Below the pieces are notes generated by a model. It searched no databases. It had not been told where the DNA came from and worked only from the letters and a program-made list of their open reading frames with translations. From positions 1 to 64,000 of the forward strand of contig CALIOE010000019.1 of the NCBI GenBank assembly GCA_938044775.1: DNA of 64,000 nt, read 5' to 3'. The position numbers and the translations under genes are program-made. Positions within the stretch are counted from its first letter, which is position 1; each line of letters begins with the position of its first letter. Positions 8,499 through 17,490 of this stretch are shown here, in pieces. Origin of the DNA: an uncultured Rhizobiaceae group bacterium (lineage in GTDB: Bacteria > Pseudomonadota > Alphaproteobacteria > Rhizobiales > Rhizobiaceae).

Positions 8499-9191
8499 CT
8501 ATGCGGCCGCAGCGCCCTTGCGGCCCTCGCCACCGTACATGTCAAGCAAACTGTTGAACCAGACCGCCACTTTGCCGTCTTGAGGCAAGCCCGATTCTCC
8601 CTGTACGGTGCGCAGCCACTGTAGCGGACCGAAGACGACATAATCCGCGAACAACGGCGTCTCGCCACCGATATAACTCTGCCGTGCGAGCATATTTTCC
8701 AGCGGCGCTAACGCCGCCGCCAGATCAGCCGGCGTGGCCGCCCTCGTTTGTGAGAATTCCTCAAGCGTCATACCAAACAGCTTTTCCCGGGTGGCGCGAA
8801 AAAACGCCTGATCGATCGGAGCAAGACGATCGTGGATGTCCAGGAGCGCCATGCGAGCGATAACTGGATGGATATGAACCGTGGACCATGCGATCACCAT
8901 TTGGGTCATCGCCTTGCCACCTTCGCCCCTGAACAGACTGGGCGTCTCGGGGTAATTCTCTTCCAGATACAAGGCGATAGCGTAGCTTTCTTCAACGACC
9001 GAATCACCATCACGCAGGACAGGAACCTTGCGATTGGTGCCGCCCTCGATAGTGGCAACGCCTGTAAAGGGAACCGGCACCGTTTCAAACGCCAACCCCT
9101 TGTGTGCCAGGCTCAGCCGTGTTTTCCAGCAATGCGGGCTGAACAGGTTGGTTTCGTCGGCGCCGCACAATTCATATAGTTTCATCGCCAT
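8499..9191 (-). CDS. glutathione S-transferase family protein
   Basis: This 230-residue cytosolic GST-like protein has an N-terminal thioredoxin-like domain and an all-helical C-terminal half. SPHCWKTRLSLAHKGL near residue 20 is the region that carries the catalytic Ser or Cys, and a PVLRDGDSVVEESYAI block (about residues 60-75) is the typical glutathione-binding segment with cis-proline and Glu-Ser. ATG 9191 is preceded by AGGAA at good spacing; a longer in-frame start at 9230 lacks support. It is divergent from the DinB-like gene. The substrate is unknown. Confidence 0.88.
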   Translation of the reverse strand: MAMKLYELCGADETNLFSPHCWKTRLSLAHKGLAFETVPVPFTGVATIEGGTNRKVPVLRDGDSVVEESYAIALYLEENYPETPSLFRGEGGKAMTQMVIAWSTVHIHPVIARMALLDIHDRLAPIDQAFFRATREKLFGMTLEEFSQTRAATPADLAAALAPLENMLARQSYIGGETPLFADYVVFGPLQWLRTVQGESGLPQDGKVAVWFNSLLDMYGGEGRKGAAAA

Positions 9192-9253
9192 ATTTGTGGT
9201 TCCTGTGTGATTGAACAGTTTGGCTATCACGCAAGTGGCGGAGAAAAAAGAGC

Positions 9254-9766
9254 ATGCACGATCACTTCAAAATGTTTGCCGCCTACAATCGATGGGCAAA
9301 TCGAAAGCTCTATGAAGCTGCGGCCGGTTTAGCCGACGAAGACTATCGCCGGGACTGCGCTGTTGCGTTTGCCTCAATGCACGGGACGCTCAACCACTTG
9401 CTTGTGGCCGACGAAATCTGGATGGGACGGTTTCAGTCCGTACCGGGCGCACCGACCGAGCTGGACATTATCTTGTATGAAGACTTTGATGAACTGCATC
9501 AGGCCCGCCGCATTATGGACGACCGAATTGCCGCCTATGTCGAATATGTGACTGTAGATGAGCTGAACAGCGACTTCACCTACGTTCCGGTCACCACGCC
9601 GGAAGAGGTCACACAGGGATTGGCGCCGGCATTGGCGCATTTTTTCAACCACCAAACCCACCACAGGGGCCAGGCACATGCGATACTCACCCGGTTGACC
9701 GGGGAAGCACCGTCACTGGATCTGATCTATTATCAACGCGACTTACGTCTCGGGGCTGCGACCTAG
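9254..9766 (+). CDS. DinB/YfiT-type putative metalloenzyme
   Basis: This 170-residue protein has the four-helix DinB fold. The three metal-ligand histidine regions are visible: LNHLLVADEIW near residue 47 and FNHQTHHRGQAHAIL near 135-145. In other bacteria DinB-superfamily members are thiol-dependent transferases (for example bacillithiol or mycothiol enzymes) or damage-inducible proteins of unknown activity. In a glutathione-using alphaproteobacterium a glutathione-linked role is possible, and the divergent GST gene is at least consistent with it, but this is inference. Three bases separate it from the EamA transporter gene, so the two are likely cotranscribed. Confidence 0.85.
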   Translation: MHDHFKMFAAYNRWANRKLYEAAAGLADEDYRRDCAVAFASMHGTLNHLLVADEIWMGRFQSVPGAPTELDIILYEDFDELHQARRIMDDRIAAYVEYVTVDELNSDFTYVPVTTPEEVTQGLAPALAHFFNHQTHHRGQAHAILTRLTGEAPSLDLIYYQRDLRLGAAT

Positions 9767-9769
9767 CGC

Positions 9770-10669
9770 GTGGAAAGAAAGGACCATATTGATGCCTTCG
9801 GGGCGGCAAGCCTGATCGGGTTTTCCGCACTGTTGGGCCTCAATCAGGTGATGATCAAGGTCGTCAACTCTGGCCTGCAACCGGTGTTTCAGGCCGGTCT
9901 GCGGTCGCTGGTCGCCCTGCCCGTTCTGCTCTTGTTTGCCATATGGATGCGGCGGAAAATCTCGGTATCCGACGGCAGCCTGCTACCGGGCTTGATCAGC
10001 GGCCTCTTCTTCACGGGTGAGTTTGTCATGCTGTTTGTGGCGCTCGACTACACCAGCGTCGCAAGGGCATCGATATTCTTCTACACAATGCCGTTCTGGG
10101 TCGCGGTCGGCGCGCATTTTCTCATCCCCGGTGAGCGTTTGACCAGTAAACGAACCACTGGGTTGTTGCTGGCAATCGTCGGTGTGATACTGGCACTGTC
10201 ACAAAACGAGACGCCCGCGACCGCCTATGCCTTCATAGGCGACGCCTTGTGTCTGATTGGTGCGATGATGTGGGCGGCCATTGCGCTCACTGCACGGTTG
10301 TCGAAGCTGAACAGATCTGCCCCGGAAATGCAGCTGATCTATCAGCTGGCCGTATCAGGCCCCGTTATGATTCTTCTCGCATTTTCTTTTGGCCCCTTCA
10401 TTCGCGACATCGAGCCGCATCACTGGATAATTTTCTCCTTTCAAGCCGTGTTCGTCGTCGCAGCCGGATTCACTTTCTGGTTCTGGCTTTTGTCTAAATA
10501 CCCTGCCTCGGATATGGCCAGCTTTGGCTTTCTGGCGCCGGTATTCGGCGTCGGGTTTGGCTGGCTTGTCCTCAGCGAAGAGATCGGTCTGAGGCTCGTT
10601 GCTGCATTGTTGTTGGTGGGGGTCGGCATCGTACTGGTAAACCGAAAGCCAAAAGTCCGACCCGATTGA
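9770..10669 (+). CDS. EamA-family (DMT) transporter
   Basis: This 299-residue inner-membrane protein has about ten hydrophobic helices arranged as two EamA repeats (roughly residues 13-140 and 155-290), the pattern of drug/metabolite transporters that export amino acids, purines or other small metabolites. The start is GTG 9770, right behind the DinB-like stop, which implies translational coupling. The substrate cannot be read from sequence. A second, distinct EamA protein is encoded at 39445-40287. Confidence 0.87.
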   Translation: MERKDHIDAFGAASLIGFSALLGLNQVMIKVVNSGLQPVFQAGLRSLVALPVLLLFAIWMRRKISVSDGSLLPGLISGLFFTGEFVMLFVALDYTSVARASIFFYTMPFWVAVGAHFLIPGERLTSKRTTGLLLAIVGVILALSQNETPATAYAFIGDALCLIGAMMWAAIALTARLSKLNRSAPEMQLIYQLAVSGPVMILLAFSFGPFIRDIEPHHWIIFSFQAVFVVAAGFTFWFWLLSKYPASDMASFGFLAPVFGVGFGWLVLSEEIGLRLVAALLLVGVGIVLVNRKPKVRPD

Positions 10670-10715
10670 CAATTTACGGCTTGCGCATGACCGGCCAATA
10701 CCGCAAAAGCCGCTT

Positions 10716-12602
10716 ATGCTGACCATCACCGATCTCACGTTCCGCATGCAGGGACGGCTGCTGCTTGAAAACACGTCACTTGCCGTGCCGATGGGCGCGC
10801 GCGTGGGCTTTGTTGGGCGCAACGGCACAGGCAAAACGACGCTCTTCAAGCTGATCACCACGGAGTACGGCCCGGAAACCGGAAGCCTGAAACTACGCCG
10901 CAACATGCGGATCGGTCAGGTGGCCCAGGAAGCGCCCGGAACGGAGGTTTCGCTGCTCGATACCGTACTGGAAGCCGATATCGAACGCTCGGCCCTGATG
11001 GCGGAAGCCGAGACAGCGACCGATCCATCGCGTATTGCCGACATTCACACACGCCTCGGCGACATCGAAGCCCATTCTGCTGAAGCGCGTGCAGGGGCCA
11101 TTCTGCACGGACTGGGCTTTGACGCAGCCGCCCAGGCCCGGCCCTGTTCGGACTTCTCCGGCGGATGGCGCATGCGGGTGGCGCTGGCAGCTGTTCTGTT
11201 TTCGGAACCGGACCTGTTGTTGCTCGACGAGCCAACGAACTACCTCGATCTTGAAGGGACGCTGTGGCTGGAAAACTACATCGCTCGCTACCGCCACACT
11301 GTCATCATCATCAGCCACGACAGGGACCTTTTGAACAAATGCTGCAACACGATTGTGCATCTCGAAAACCGGCAGCTCACCTCCTACAAAGGCAATTACG
11401 ACTTCTTCGAGAAAACCCGTGCCGAACGTATGGCGCTGCAGACCAAGATGAAGGCCAAGCAGGACGCAAAGCGTGCTCACATGCAGGCCTTCGTCGACCG
11501 ATTCAAAGCCAAGGCCTCCAAGGCAACGCAGGCCCAGAGTCGCGTCAAAGCGCTGGAGAAAATGGCGGTGATTTCGGCTGTTCAGGACACCGATGTCGCT
11601 CCCCTGCACTTTCCGAGCCCGGAGAAACAGGTCGCATCGCCGATCATAAATATGGAACGGGCGAGCGTTGGATACGAGACTGGTAAACCCGTCATCGGTG
11701 GTATGGATCTGCGCATTGATGCCGACGATCGGATCGCCCTTCTAGGCGCCAACGGCAATGGAAAATCGACGTTCGCCAAGCTGATATCCGGCCGCCTTTC
11801 GGTAATGGATGGCCGCGTAACACGGGCCGAAAAACTGCGGGTCGCGATGTTTGCCCAGCACAACATGGACGACCTCGTGCCTGATCAAACACCGATCGAT
11901 CACGTCCGCAAACTGATGCCGAATGACCCTGAAGCCAAAGTTCGGGGGCGTGTGGCCCGCATGGGTTTGGGCGCCGAAAAGATGGAGACGAAGGCCAGAA
12001 GTCTTTCTGGCGGTGAGAAGGCTCGGCTGTTGCTCGGCCTTGCGACCTTCAACAAGCCACACCTGTTGATTCTTGACGAGCCGACCAACCATCTGGATAT
12101 CGACACCAGGGAATCACTGGTGATGGCACTGAACGATTATTCAGGTGCCGTCATCCTGATTTCCCACGACCGCCACCTTGTGGAAGCCAGTGCGGAGCGG
12201 CTTTGGCTGGTGCATGACGGCACCGTGGGCCCCTATGAGGGCGATCTGGAGGATTACCGCCGCCTGATCCTGAAAGGCCCCGGCACCCCGTCCTCCAAAA
12301 AAGATGCCAGGGAGCCCAGGTCAAAGCCGGCGGTCGAACTTTCAGCCGGTGAGAAGCGTCGCAAGGAGGCTGCAAGGCGGGAGAACCAGGCCGATACCCG
12401 TAAACGCATCCAGAAACTCGAAAGCATCATGAAAAAGGCTGAAGAGGCGATCAAGAAGCTCGACAAACTGTTGGCCACAGCATCAACAGAACGTGACTCC
12501 AAACGCATTCGCGATCTGGCCACCAAAAAAGCCGAGTTCGAGCGGCGGCTGGTTGAAGTGGAAGAGGAATGGCTGGAGCTGAGTTCTCTCGTTGAAGGCT
12601 AA
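10716..12602 (+). CDS. ABC-F family ATPase (Uup/YheS-like)
   Basis: This 628-residue soluble protein has two ABC ATPase domains and no membrane domain. Domain one: GRNGTGKTTLF, signature FSGGWRMRV, Walker B LLLLDEPTNYLD. A charged helical linker (about residues 235-290) matches the P-site tRNA interaction motif region of ABC-F proteins. Domain two: GANGNGKSTFAKL, LSGGEKARLLLG, LLILDEPTNHLD. The last 90 residues are a lysine- and glutamate-rich coiled coil. ABC-F proteins act on ribosomes, resolving stalls or giving antibiotic protection; this general housekeeping type is widespread in proteobacteria. No antibiotic-resistance context is visible. Confidence 0.93.
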   Translation: MLTITDLTFRMQGRLLLENTSLAVPMGARVGFVGRNGTGKTTLFKLITTEYGPETGSLKLRRNMRIGQVAQEAPGTEVSLLDTVLEADIERSALMAEAETATDPSRIADIHTRLGDIEAHSAEARAGAILHGLGFDAAAQARPCSDFSGGWRMRVALAAVLFSEPDLLLLDEPTNYLDLEGTLWLENYIARYRHTVIIISHDRDLLNKCCNTIVHLENRQLTSYKGNYDFFEKTRAERMALQTKMKAKQDAKRAHMQAFVDRFKAKASKATQAQSRVKALEKMAVISAVQDTDVAPLHFPSPEKQVASPIINMERASVGYETGKPVIGGMDLRIDADDRIALLGANGNGKSTFAKLISGRLSVMDGRVTRAEKLRVAMFAQHNMDDLVPDQTPIDHVRKLMPNDPEAKVRGRVARMGLGAEKMETKARSLSGGEKARLLLGLATFNKPHLLILDEPTNHLDIDTRESLVMALNDYSGAVILISHDRHLVEASAERLWLVHDGTVGPYEGDLEDYRRLILKGPGTPSSKKDAREPRSKPAVELSAGEKRRKEAARRENQADTRKRIQKLESIMKKAEEAIKKLDKLLATASTERDSKRIRDLATKKAEFERRLVEVEEEWLELSSLVEG

Positions 12603-12680
12603 TGTCGCCGTAAAGCGACCAGAATCGTTTGCCAGTCTGCATTGTGAAATGAGCAAACCCCCATATCACCCGGGGCCGCA

Positions 12681-13538
12681 TTGAAGCCGATAAACCTCGA
12701 CGACGCCCGGTCATTCTACGCCAGCACAATGGCCGCCATGAGCGGTTCAACAAACCCTTGTCTTGAGCGCGCCTTCGCTCAGGTGCCCCGTGAAGCCTTT
12801 CTCGGTCCCGGACCGTGGATGATGAGCCCGGGATCCTGGAGTACTGGCGCGCGCAATCAATACATCGTCACGCCGAGCAGCGACCCGATATACCTGTATC
12901 AAAACGCCCTCTTCGCAATTGCCGCTGACAAGGGCATCAACAATGGCCAACCTTCACTCCACGCCCAGTGGCTTGGCATCGCCGACCCGCAGGCCGGAGA
13001 AGCAGTAACCCATATCGGCGCCGGAACCGGTTACTATTCCGCCATCCTCGCGATGCTGGTGCTCCCCGACGGGAAAGTACGAGCCTTCGAGATTGACAAA
13101 GAGCTCGCAGCATTGGCGAAGCACAATCTGCAACCCTATGAAAATGTTGAAATTGTCAATCGAAATGCAACTCGGGGTCCGCTCCCCTTGTCCGATATTA
13201 TCTATGTCAATGCGGGTGTCACAGCGCCGCCTGCCTGCTGGCTGGAGGCCTTGAATCCAGGCGGGCGGTTGATTTTTCCCTGGCGCCCCGGACCTGATAT
13301 TGGGCTGGCATTGTTGGTCACCCGCGTCGACAGGGGTTATTCTGTCAAACCGCTTTCGCCCTCGTGGTTCATTGCCTGTATAGGTGCCTCCGACACAGTC
13401 AGTTGCCACCTGGTTCCCAACAAAGCACAGGCTGGGCAGATACGGTCAGCCCATCTGGCAAAGCACCGTGCGCCCGAAGATACGGCTCTGGCAATTTACG
13501 AGGATATCTGGTTTTCATCCAGTAGCGTTGACGACTGA
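12681..13538 (+). CDS. protein-L-isoaspartate O-methyltransferase-like SAM methyltransferase
   Basis: This 285-residue protein begins at TTG 12681. The SAM-binding motif I is VTHIGAGTGYYSAIL (about residues 110-124), followed by an acidic FEIDKEL at the end of strand beta-2, and the N-terminal CLERAFAQVPREAFLGP segment matches the PCMT family. The usual PCMT length is about 210-220 residues; the extra C-terminal part (after about residue 215) is not recognised. The QYIVTPSSDP region departs from the classic PCMT substrate loop, so repair of isoaspartyl residues should not be assumed. It is a lone gene with no clear operon partner. Confidence 0.75.
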   Translation: MKPINLDDARSFYASTMAAMSGSTNPCLERAFAQVPREAFLGPGPWMMSPGSWSTGARNQYIVTPSSDPIYLYQNALFAIAADKGINNGQPSLHAQWLGIADPQAGEAVTHIGAGTGYYSAILAMLVLPDGKVRAFEIDKELAALAKHNLQPYENVEIVNRNATRGPLPLSDIIYVNAGVTAPPACWLEALNPGGRLIFPWRPGPDIGLALLVTRVDRGYSVKPLSPSWFIACIGASDTVSCHLVPNKAQAGQIRSAHLAKHRAPEDTALAIYEDIWFSSSSVDD

Positions 13539-13613
13539 ACCCTGCCATCGCCATCAATAACCACGCGCTCCAAACAATTCGCAAACACCGCGAGCAGTTG
13601 CTAATAACCGCGA

Positions 13614-14024
13614 ATGAAGAGACTTGCAGAGAAACTCACATTGCAATTCGAAGTGAAGTGTGCCGTGCTTGCGATGTCGCTGGGCGCCGCAGTTGCACTT
13701 GCCGGCCATCTCGCGCCGGTCAAAGCCAATATGAGCCGAGCCGCATCTGAGGTGTCATGGCAAAATTCTCCCATTAACCGCCCGGTCGCTGTTGTATCCC
13801 GAGAGACTATGCCTGAAACTGTCCAGACCCCATTCCTGGAATCTCTTGTTCTTAATCAACATCCGGACCGGTCGTTTCTTCCGCACTGGCCGAACGGAAT
13901 TTTGAATGCAGATCCTGAAGAAATTGACCTTGGCTTCCGTGAATGGAGAGATGCCGTTTTCAGCGGCGGCGCTTCAGTTGTGTTGAGTATTTTCTTTGAG
14001 CGGGCAGCCAGTTACTTTCTCTAG
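13614..14024 (+). CDS. hypothetical protein with one N-terminal hydrophobic segment
   Basis: This 136-residue protein is one I do not recognise. A hydrophobic stretch at about residues 17-35 (CAVLAMSLGAAVALAG) is a probable signal anchor or uncleaved signal peptide; the rest is soluble with no cysteine motif or repeat, and ends in a second mildly hydrophobic stretch (GASVVLSIFFERAASYFL). Its stop codon overlaps that of the convergent holC within one palindromic CTAG. The upstream sequence offers no strong ribosome-binding site, which leaves some doubt about whether it is translated. Confidence 0.5.
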   Translation: MKRLAEKLTLQFEVKCAVLAMSLGAAVALAGHLAPVKANMSRAASEVSWQNSPINRPVAVVSRETMPETVQTPFLESLVLNQHPDRSFLPHWPNGILNADPEEIDLGFREWRDAVFSGGASVVLSIFFERAASYFL

Positions 14025-14464
14025 GCCTTCTTAATCCAACGCCCGTCCTCCTGCTGCCAGTAAGCCAGATCGTGCCCAGCTTCTTTTTGCGCTTTCCAAT
14101 GGACACGAGCGTTTGAAACCGCGTCGGAATCGTGGCCGTCGAACATCAGCACGACCCGCTCGTAAGACGCCAGATCGGCGGGAGGCTCAGCACCATCGAC
14201 CAGAAAGCGAATCTGTGAGCGATTCGGGTTGTCGCTCTCAACGGTCAGCCAGACCGATTGCCCTTCGGCATCCCCTTCGCGCCCGTGTGGCAAAAAGCTT
14301 TCGTCTCTATAGGTCCATAAATGGGCGTCGAGTGCGTCGCGGCGTTCTTCGCCGCCAGTCTGGACGACGGCTCGCCAACCCCGCTCCAGACTGCGTTCAA
14401 GCAATCCCGGCAGAGCTTGTTCGAGACGCTGGTCGGTCAGATGGTAGAACAGGACCTCTGTCAT
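14021..14464 (-). CDS. holC: DNA polymerase III subunit chi
   Basis: HolC (147 residues) is the clamp-loader accessory subunit that links the replisome to single-strand-binding protein. The N-terminus TEVLFYHLTDQRLEQALP and the motifs LWTYRDESFLPHG and VLMFDG near residue 110 are typical of alphaproteobacterial chi. ATG 14464 is chosen because it begins the conserved domain; a longer frame to 14548 would overlap pepA. It lies 20 bases downstream of pepA on the same strand, an arrangement (pepA-holC) seen in many proteobacteria. Its stop shares CTAG with the opposing hypothetical gene. Confidence 0.92.
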   Translation of the reverse strand: MTEVLFYHLTDQRLEQALPGLLERSLERGWRAVVQTGGEERRDALDAHLWTYRDESFLPHGREGDAEGQSVWLTVESDNPNRSQIRFLVDGAEPPADLASYERVVLMFDGHDSDAVSNARVHWKAQKEAGHDLAYWQQEDGRWIKKA

Positions 14465-14484
14465 CGGATAGCGCCGGCAGGCCC

Positions 14485-15966
14485 TCAGTTCTCGTAGTGG
14501 TCTGCAACAAGTCGATCGAGCAGGCGAACACCGAATCCGGAGGCCCACCCCTTGTTGATGTCTGTTTTTGGCGACGACATGGCCGTGCCGGCGATATCGA
14601 GATGAGCCCAGGGGGTTTTGCCAACAAAACGCTGCAGGAACTGACCGGCCGTAATCGACCCGGCGTAACGGCCGCCGATGTTTTTCATATCGGCGTTCTT
14701 GGTGTCGATAAGTTTGTCATATTCCGGGGTCAACGGCATACGCCAGAGCTTTTCCTGGGTGTCGAGTCCTGCCTTCGTTAGCTGCTCAGACAGCTTATCG
14801 TCGTTCGAAAAAAGCCCCGCATGTTCGCTGCCCAGCGCGACAAGAATGGCACCGGTCAGGGTTGCCAGATTGACCATGAATTTGGGTTTGAACTTCTTGT
14901 TGCAGTGATAGAGTGCATCCGCCAGAACAAGGCGCCCCTCAGCGTCAGTGTTGAGCACCTCGATGGTCTGCCCTGACATGGACGTGACGATGTCACCAGG
15001 ACGCTGGGCGTTTCCGTCTGGCATGTTCTCCACGAGACCGATCACACCGACAACGTTGGCTTTTGCCTTGCGTGCTGCGAGTGCGTGCATGAGCCCCGTT
15101 ACGGCGGCCGCGCCGCCCATATCACCTTTCATATCCCCCATTCCGGCGCCGGGTTTCAGCGAGATACCACCGGTGTCAAAGGTCACACCTTTGCCGACGA
15201 ACGCGACAGGACGGTCTTTCGCCTTGCCACCTTTCCACTGAATGATCGCCATGCGAGCGGGGTTTCGCGACCCTAGCGAAACGCCCAGCAAAGCGCCCAT
15301 TTTGAGTTTTTTCATCGCCGGTTCGTCAAGAATTTCAACGATGCAGCCGAGTTTCTTCAAGGCAGACGCACGCTTTGCGAACTCAACAGGTGTGAGCACA
15401 TTCGGTGGTTCATCAACCAGATCACGGGCCAGCAACACGCCATCTGCGACGCCATCCGTTTCTGCCCATTTGCGCTTGGCATTGGCTGCGGTTTTGGCGT
15501 GCAGCACGATCTTGTCCTGCTTCTTTTTCTTCTTGTCACCCTTGGTGTGATACCGGTCGAATTTGTATGATGCGAGCTTGATGCCGAGCGCGACCTCAGC
15601 CACCGAAGCGGCCGATACGGTCTGGCCATCGAGTTCAAGCATAACGTCGCTCCGGTCGATGCCCTTTAGCGCAGATGCCAGCTTGCCGCCAAGGCGCAGC
15701 CAGTGATGCTCGGTCAGGTCGTCGACCTTGCCGAGGCCCACAACGATAATGCGGTCGAGTTCGGTTCCCTCAGGCACCATCACCGTGAGCGTTTTGCCGA
15801 ATTCGCCCTTGAAGTCTCCTGCCTTCATCGCTTTTGCGATTACAGCGCCGGAACCGAGAGCGGCACCCCAGGGACCGAGATTGTTGTCACCGTCGCAGAA
15901 TATGACCACCGCCCCCTTTCGCGGGGCGGCTGCGGTTGAGAAAGTGATGGCTGGTTGCTGGCTCAT
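14485..15966 (-). CDS. pepA: leucyl aminopeptidase (M17)
   Basis: PepA (493 residues) is a hexameric cytosolic di-metal aminopeptidase that removes N-terminal residues from peptides. The C-terminal catalytic domain has the family signature [14 protein letters not shown] (about residue 343) and the metal/bicarbonate region [16 protein letters not shown] (about 263). A lysine-rich insertion, [11 protein letters not shown], lies near residue 143 in the N-terminal macro-like domain. In some bacteria PepA also binds DNA; nothing here tests that. It is transcribed with holC downstream and divergent from lptF. Confidence 0.96.
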   Translation of the reverse strand: MSQQPAITFSTAAAPRKGAVVIFCDGDNNLGPWGAALGSGAVIAKAMKAGDFKGEFGKTLTVMVPEGTELDRIIVVGLGKVDDLTEHHWLRLGGKLASALKGIDRSDVMLELDGQTVSAASVAEVALGIKLASYKFDRYHTKGDKKKKKQDKIVLHAKTAANAKRKWAETDGVADGVLLARDLVDEPPNVLTPVEFAKRASALKKLGCIVEILDEPAMKKLKMGALLGVSLGSRNPARMAIIQWKGGKAKDRPVAFVGKGVTFDTGGISLKPGAGMGDMKGDMGGAAAVTGLMHALAARKAKANVVGVIGLVENMPDGNAQRPGDIVTSMSGQTIEVLNTDAEGRLVLADALYHCNKKFKPKFMVNLATLTGAILVALGSEHAGLFSNDDKLSEQLTKAGLDTQEKLWRMPLTPEYDKLIDTKNADMKNIGGRYAGSITAGQFLQRFVGKTPWAHLDIAGTAMSSPKTDINKGWASGFGVRLLDRLVADHYEN

Positions 15967-16278
15967 GTATGGGATCCGGTCCGTATTAAATTCTCTCGCG
16001 ATAGGTAGGGGAAATCGTGCTCATCCTGCAAGCTGTTTGATCCACGATTGAGCGCTTTTGCCGCGACAGCAACATTCTATTAACCATGGCGAAAGACTCT
16101 CGACGCTGTGCCCCTTTTTTGCCATCGGTTTCTGCTACCGTCCTGCGTTGGGAACGGTGGAAAAAGACGCAACGGACGCGCGTCGCCAAGTCTGGGTGTT
16201 GGCACTTTCTCCGCGAGTTATGATACAAGGCATGGGGGCTGGTTCAGCCACCGTGACTATACGTCCTGTGGAGCAGCA
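15967..16278. other. 312-base divergent intergenic region pepA/lptF
   Basis: This region separates two divergent operons and should hold both promoters. Open frames that cross it lack conserved features and are extensions of lptF or spurious. A candidate lptF promoter lies at 16199-16226 and a GGAG ribosome-binding site at 16270-16273. For pepA, TTGCAG followed 18 bases later by TACCTA (about 16000-16030, minus strand) is a weak candidate. I see no repeat or RNA gene in it. Confidence 0.5.
16199..16226 (+). promoter_or_regulatory. candidate lptF promoter
   Basis: TTGGCA (16199-16204) and TGATAC (16221-16226) are separated by 16 bases, about 50 bases ahead of the lptF ATG. The -35 match is good and the -10 is moderate. 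It would drive the lptF-lptG-lptD run. Confidence 0.4.
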
Positions 16279-17490
16279 ATGCGACTTAATCTGGTTGAGC
16301 GGTACATTTTCCGCAAGGCGCTCATTGCGCTCATTGCGGCGACCGGCGGCCTGGTTGGTGTTGTCTGGGTTGTTCGCGCTGTACAGCAAGTAGACGTGCT
16401 TTTGAGCAAAGGTCAGGGCATCGTCACCTACCTCCAGATGACGACGCTGGGCGTGCCGACGCTGATGGCGGGGATTATTCCACTGGGTCTGCTCATTGCG
16501 CTGTGCCACACGATCAGCAATCTCAACAACGATTCAGAACTGGTGGTCCTGAACGCAGCGGGCGCGTCGGTGAAAACGCTGCTTCGTCCGTTTCTGGCAC
16601 TCAGCCTGGCAGCGACCATCGTGGTCTATACGTTGCATTTGTGGGTTGGACCGACGTCGATGTCGACACTGCGCGATTTTGTAACGAAGGTTCGCGCCGA
16701 CCTCATTTCGATTATTATCCAGGACGGGAAATTTCAGGATGTTGGTCGTGGTGTTACCTTTCACGTTGCCAGTCGGGCGCCCGGTGGCGAGCTGCGCGGC
16801 GTGTTTATTCTGGATGGAAGAAATCCAAAAGAAACATTTACTTACTTAGCAAAACGGGGAACTGTCTCAAAGGTCAACGGCAACAGCTTTCTGGTCCTGC
16901 AAGACGGCCAGATCCAGCGCTTGTCCAGGGAAAATGACAATCTGTCGGTCATCCGCTTCAACTCCTATGCTTTTAATCTGACCTCGTTTTCTCCGGCCAA
17001 AAAAAGCCATGCCGGCAGTTTTACCGAAGTCTCGACCTATCATCTGTTCTATCCAAACACGGAAGAACTGCTGTTCAAGAACAAGCCAGGGGACTATCGC
17101 GCCGCTCTCCACACCCGACTGACAGGAGGGCTCTACTGTTTGATGATCATGTTCCTGGTTCTGGCTTTTGCCGCAAGTCCCAGGACGACTCGCAACGGAG
17201 GCAGCTGGGCTCTCGCCTATGCTGCAACTACGGCGATAGTGCTTCGCGCTATTGCTATCTCTGCCGAAGGATCCCTCCGCATTGAGGCCAACATGGTCTA
17301 CCTCGTCTGGGGAATTCCCGTTCTGACAATATCCCTTTGTCTGTACTTGCTCGCTACAGGCCGTCAGATTGGCCTGCCGGCTCGCGCCGAGGACCGAATG
17401 GAGGATCTGTGGAAGCGGACCATCGAGTCGCTGTCCAGGTGGGGCTTAAGGGTCACACCGAACAATAAAACGTCCGGCACGACACCATGA
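16279..17490 (+). CDS. lptF: LPS export ABC permease LptF
   Basis: LptF (403 residues) is one of two inner-membrane permeases of the LptB2FG transporter, which extracts LPS from the inner membrane. It has the expected layout: three N-terminal membrane helices (first about residues 13-35, ERYIFRKALIALIAATGG), a periplasmic beta-jellyroll (about 130-265) and three C-terminal helices. ATG 16279 follows GGAGCAGCA; an in-frame extension to 16108 adds unconserved sequence and is not used. Its last four bases overlap lptG (ATGA), so the two subunits are translationally coupled. Confidence 0.95.
   Translation: MRLNLVERYIFRKALIALIAATGGLVGVVWVVRAVQQVDVLLSKGQGIVTYLQMTTLGVPTLMAGIIPLGLLIALCHTISNLNNDSELVVLNAAGASVKTLLRPFLALSLAATIVVYTLHLWVGPTSMSTLRDFVTKVRADLISIIIQDGKFQDVGRGVTFHVASRAPGGELRGVFILDGRNPKETFTYLAKRGTVSKVNGNSFLVLQDGQIQRLSRENDNLSVIRFNSYAFNLTSFSPAKKSHAGSFTEVSTYHLFYPNTEELLFKNKPGDYRAALHTRLTGGLYCLMIMFLVLAFAASPRTTRNGGSWALAYAATTAIVLRAIAISAEGSLRIEANMVYLVWGIPVLTISLCLYLLATGRQIGLPARAEDRMEDLWKRTIESLSRWGLRVTPNNKTSGTTP

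Noticed and set aside
16058-16393. A plus-strand frame ahead of and overlapping lptF
   Set aside because: The frame overlaps the conserved lptF start in another phase and has no motif; the region is better read as the intergenic promoter area.
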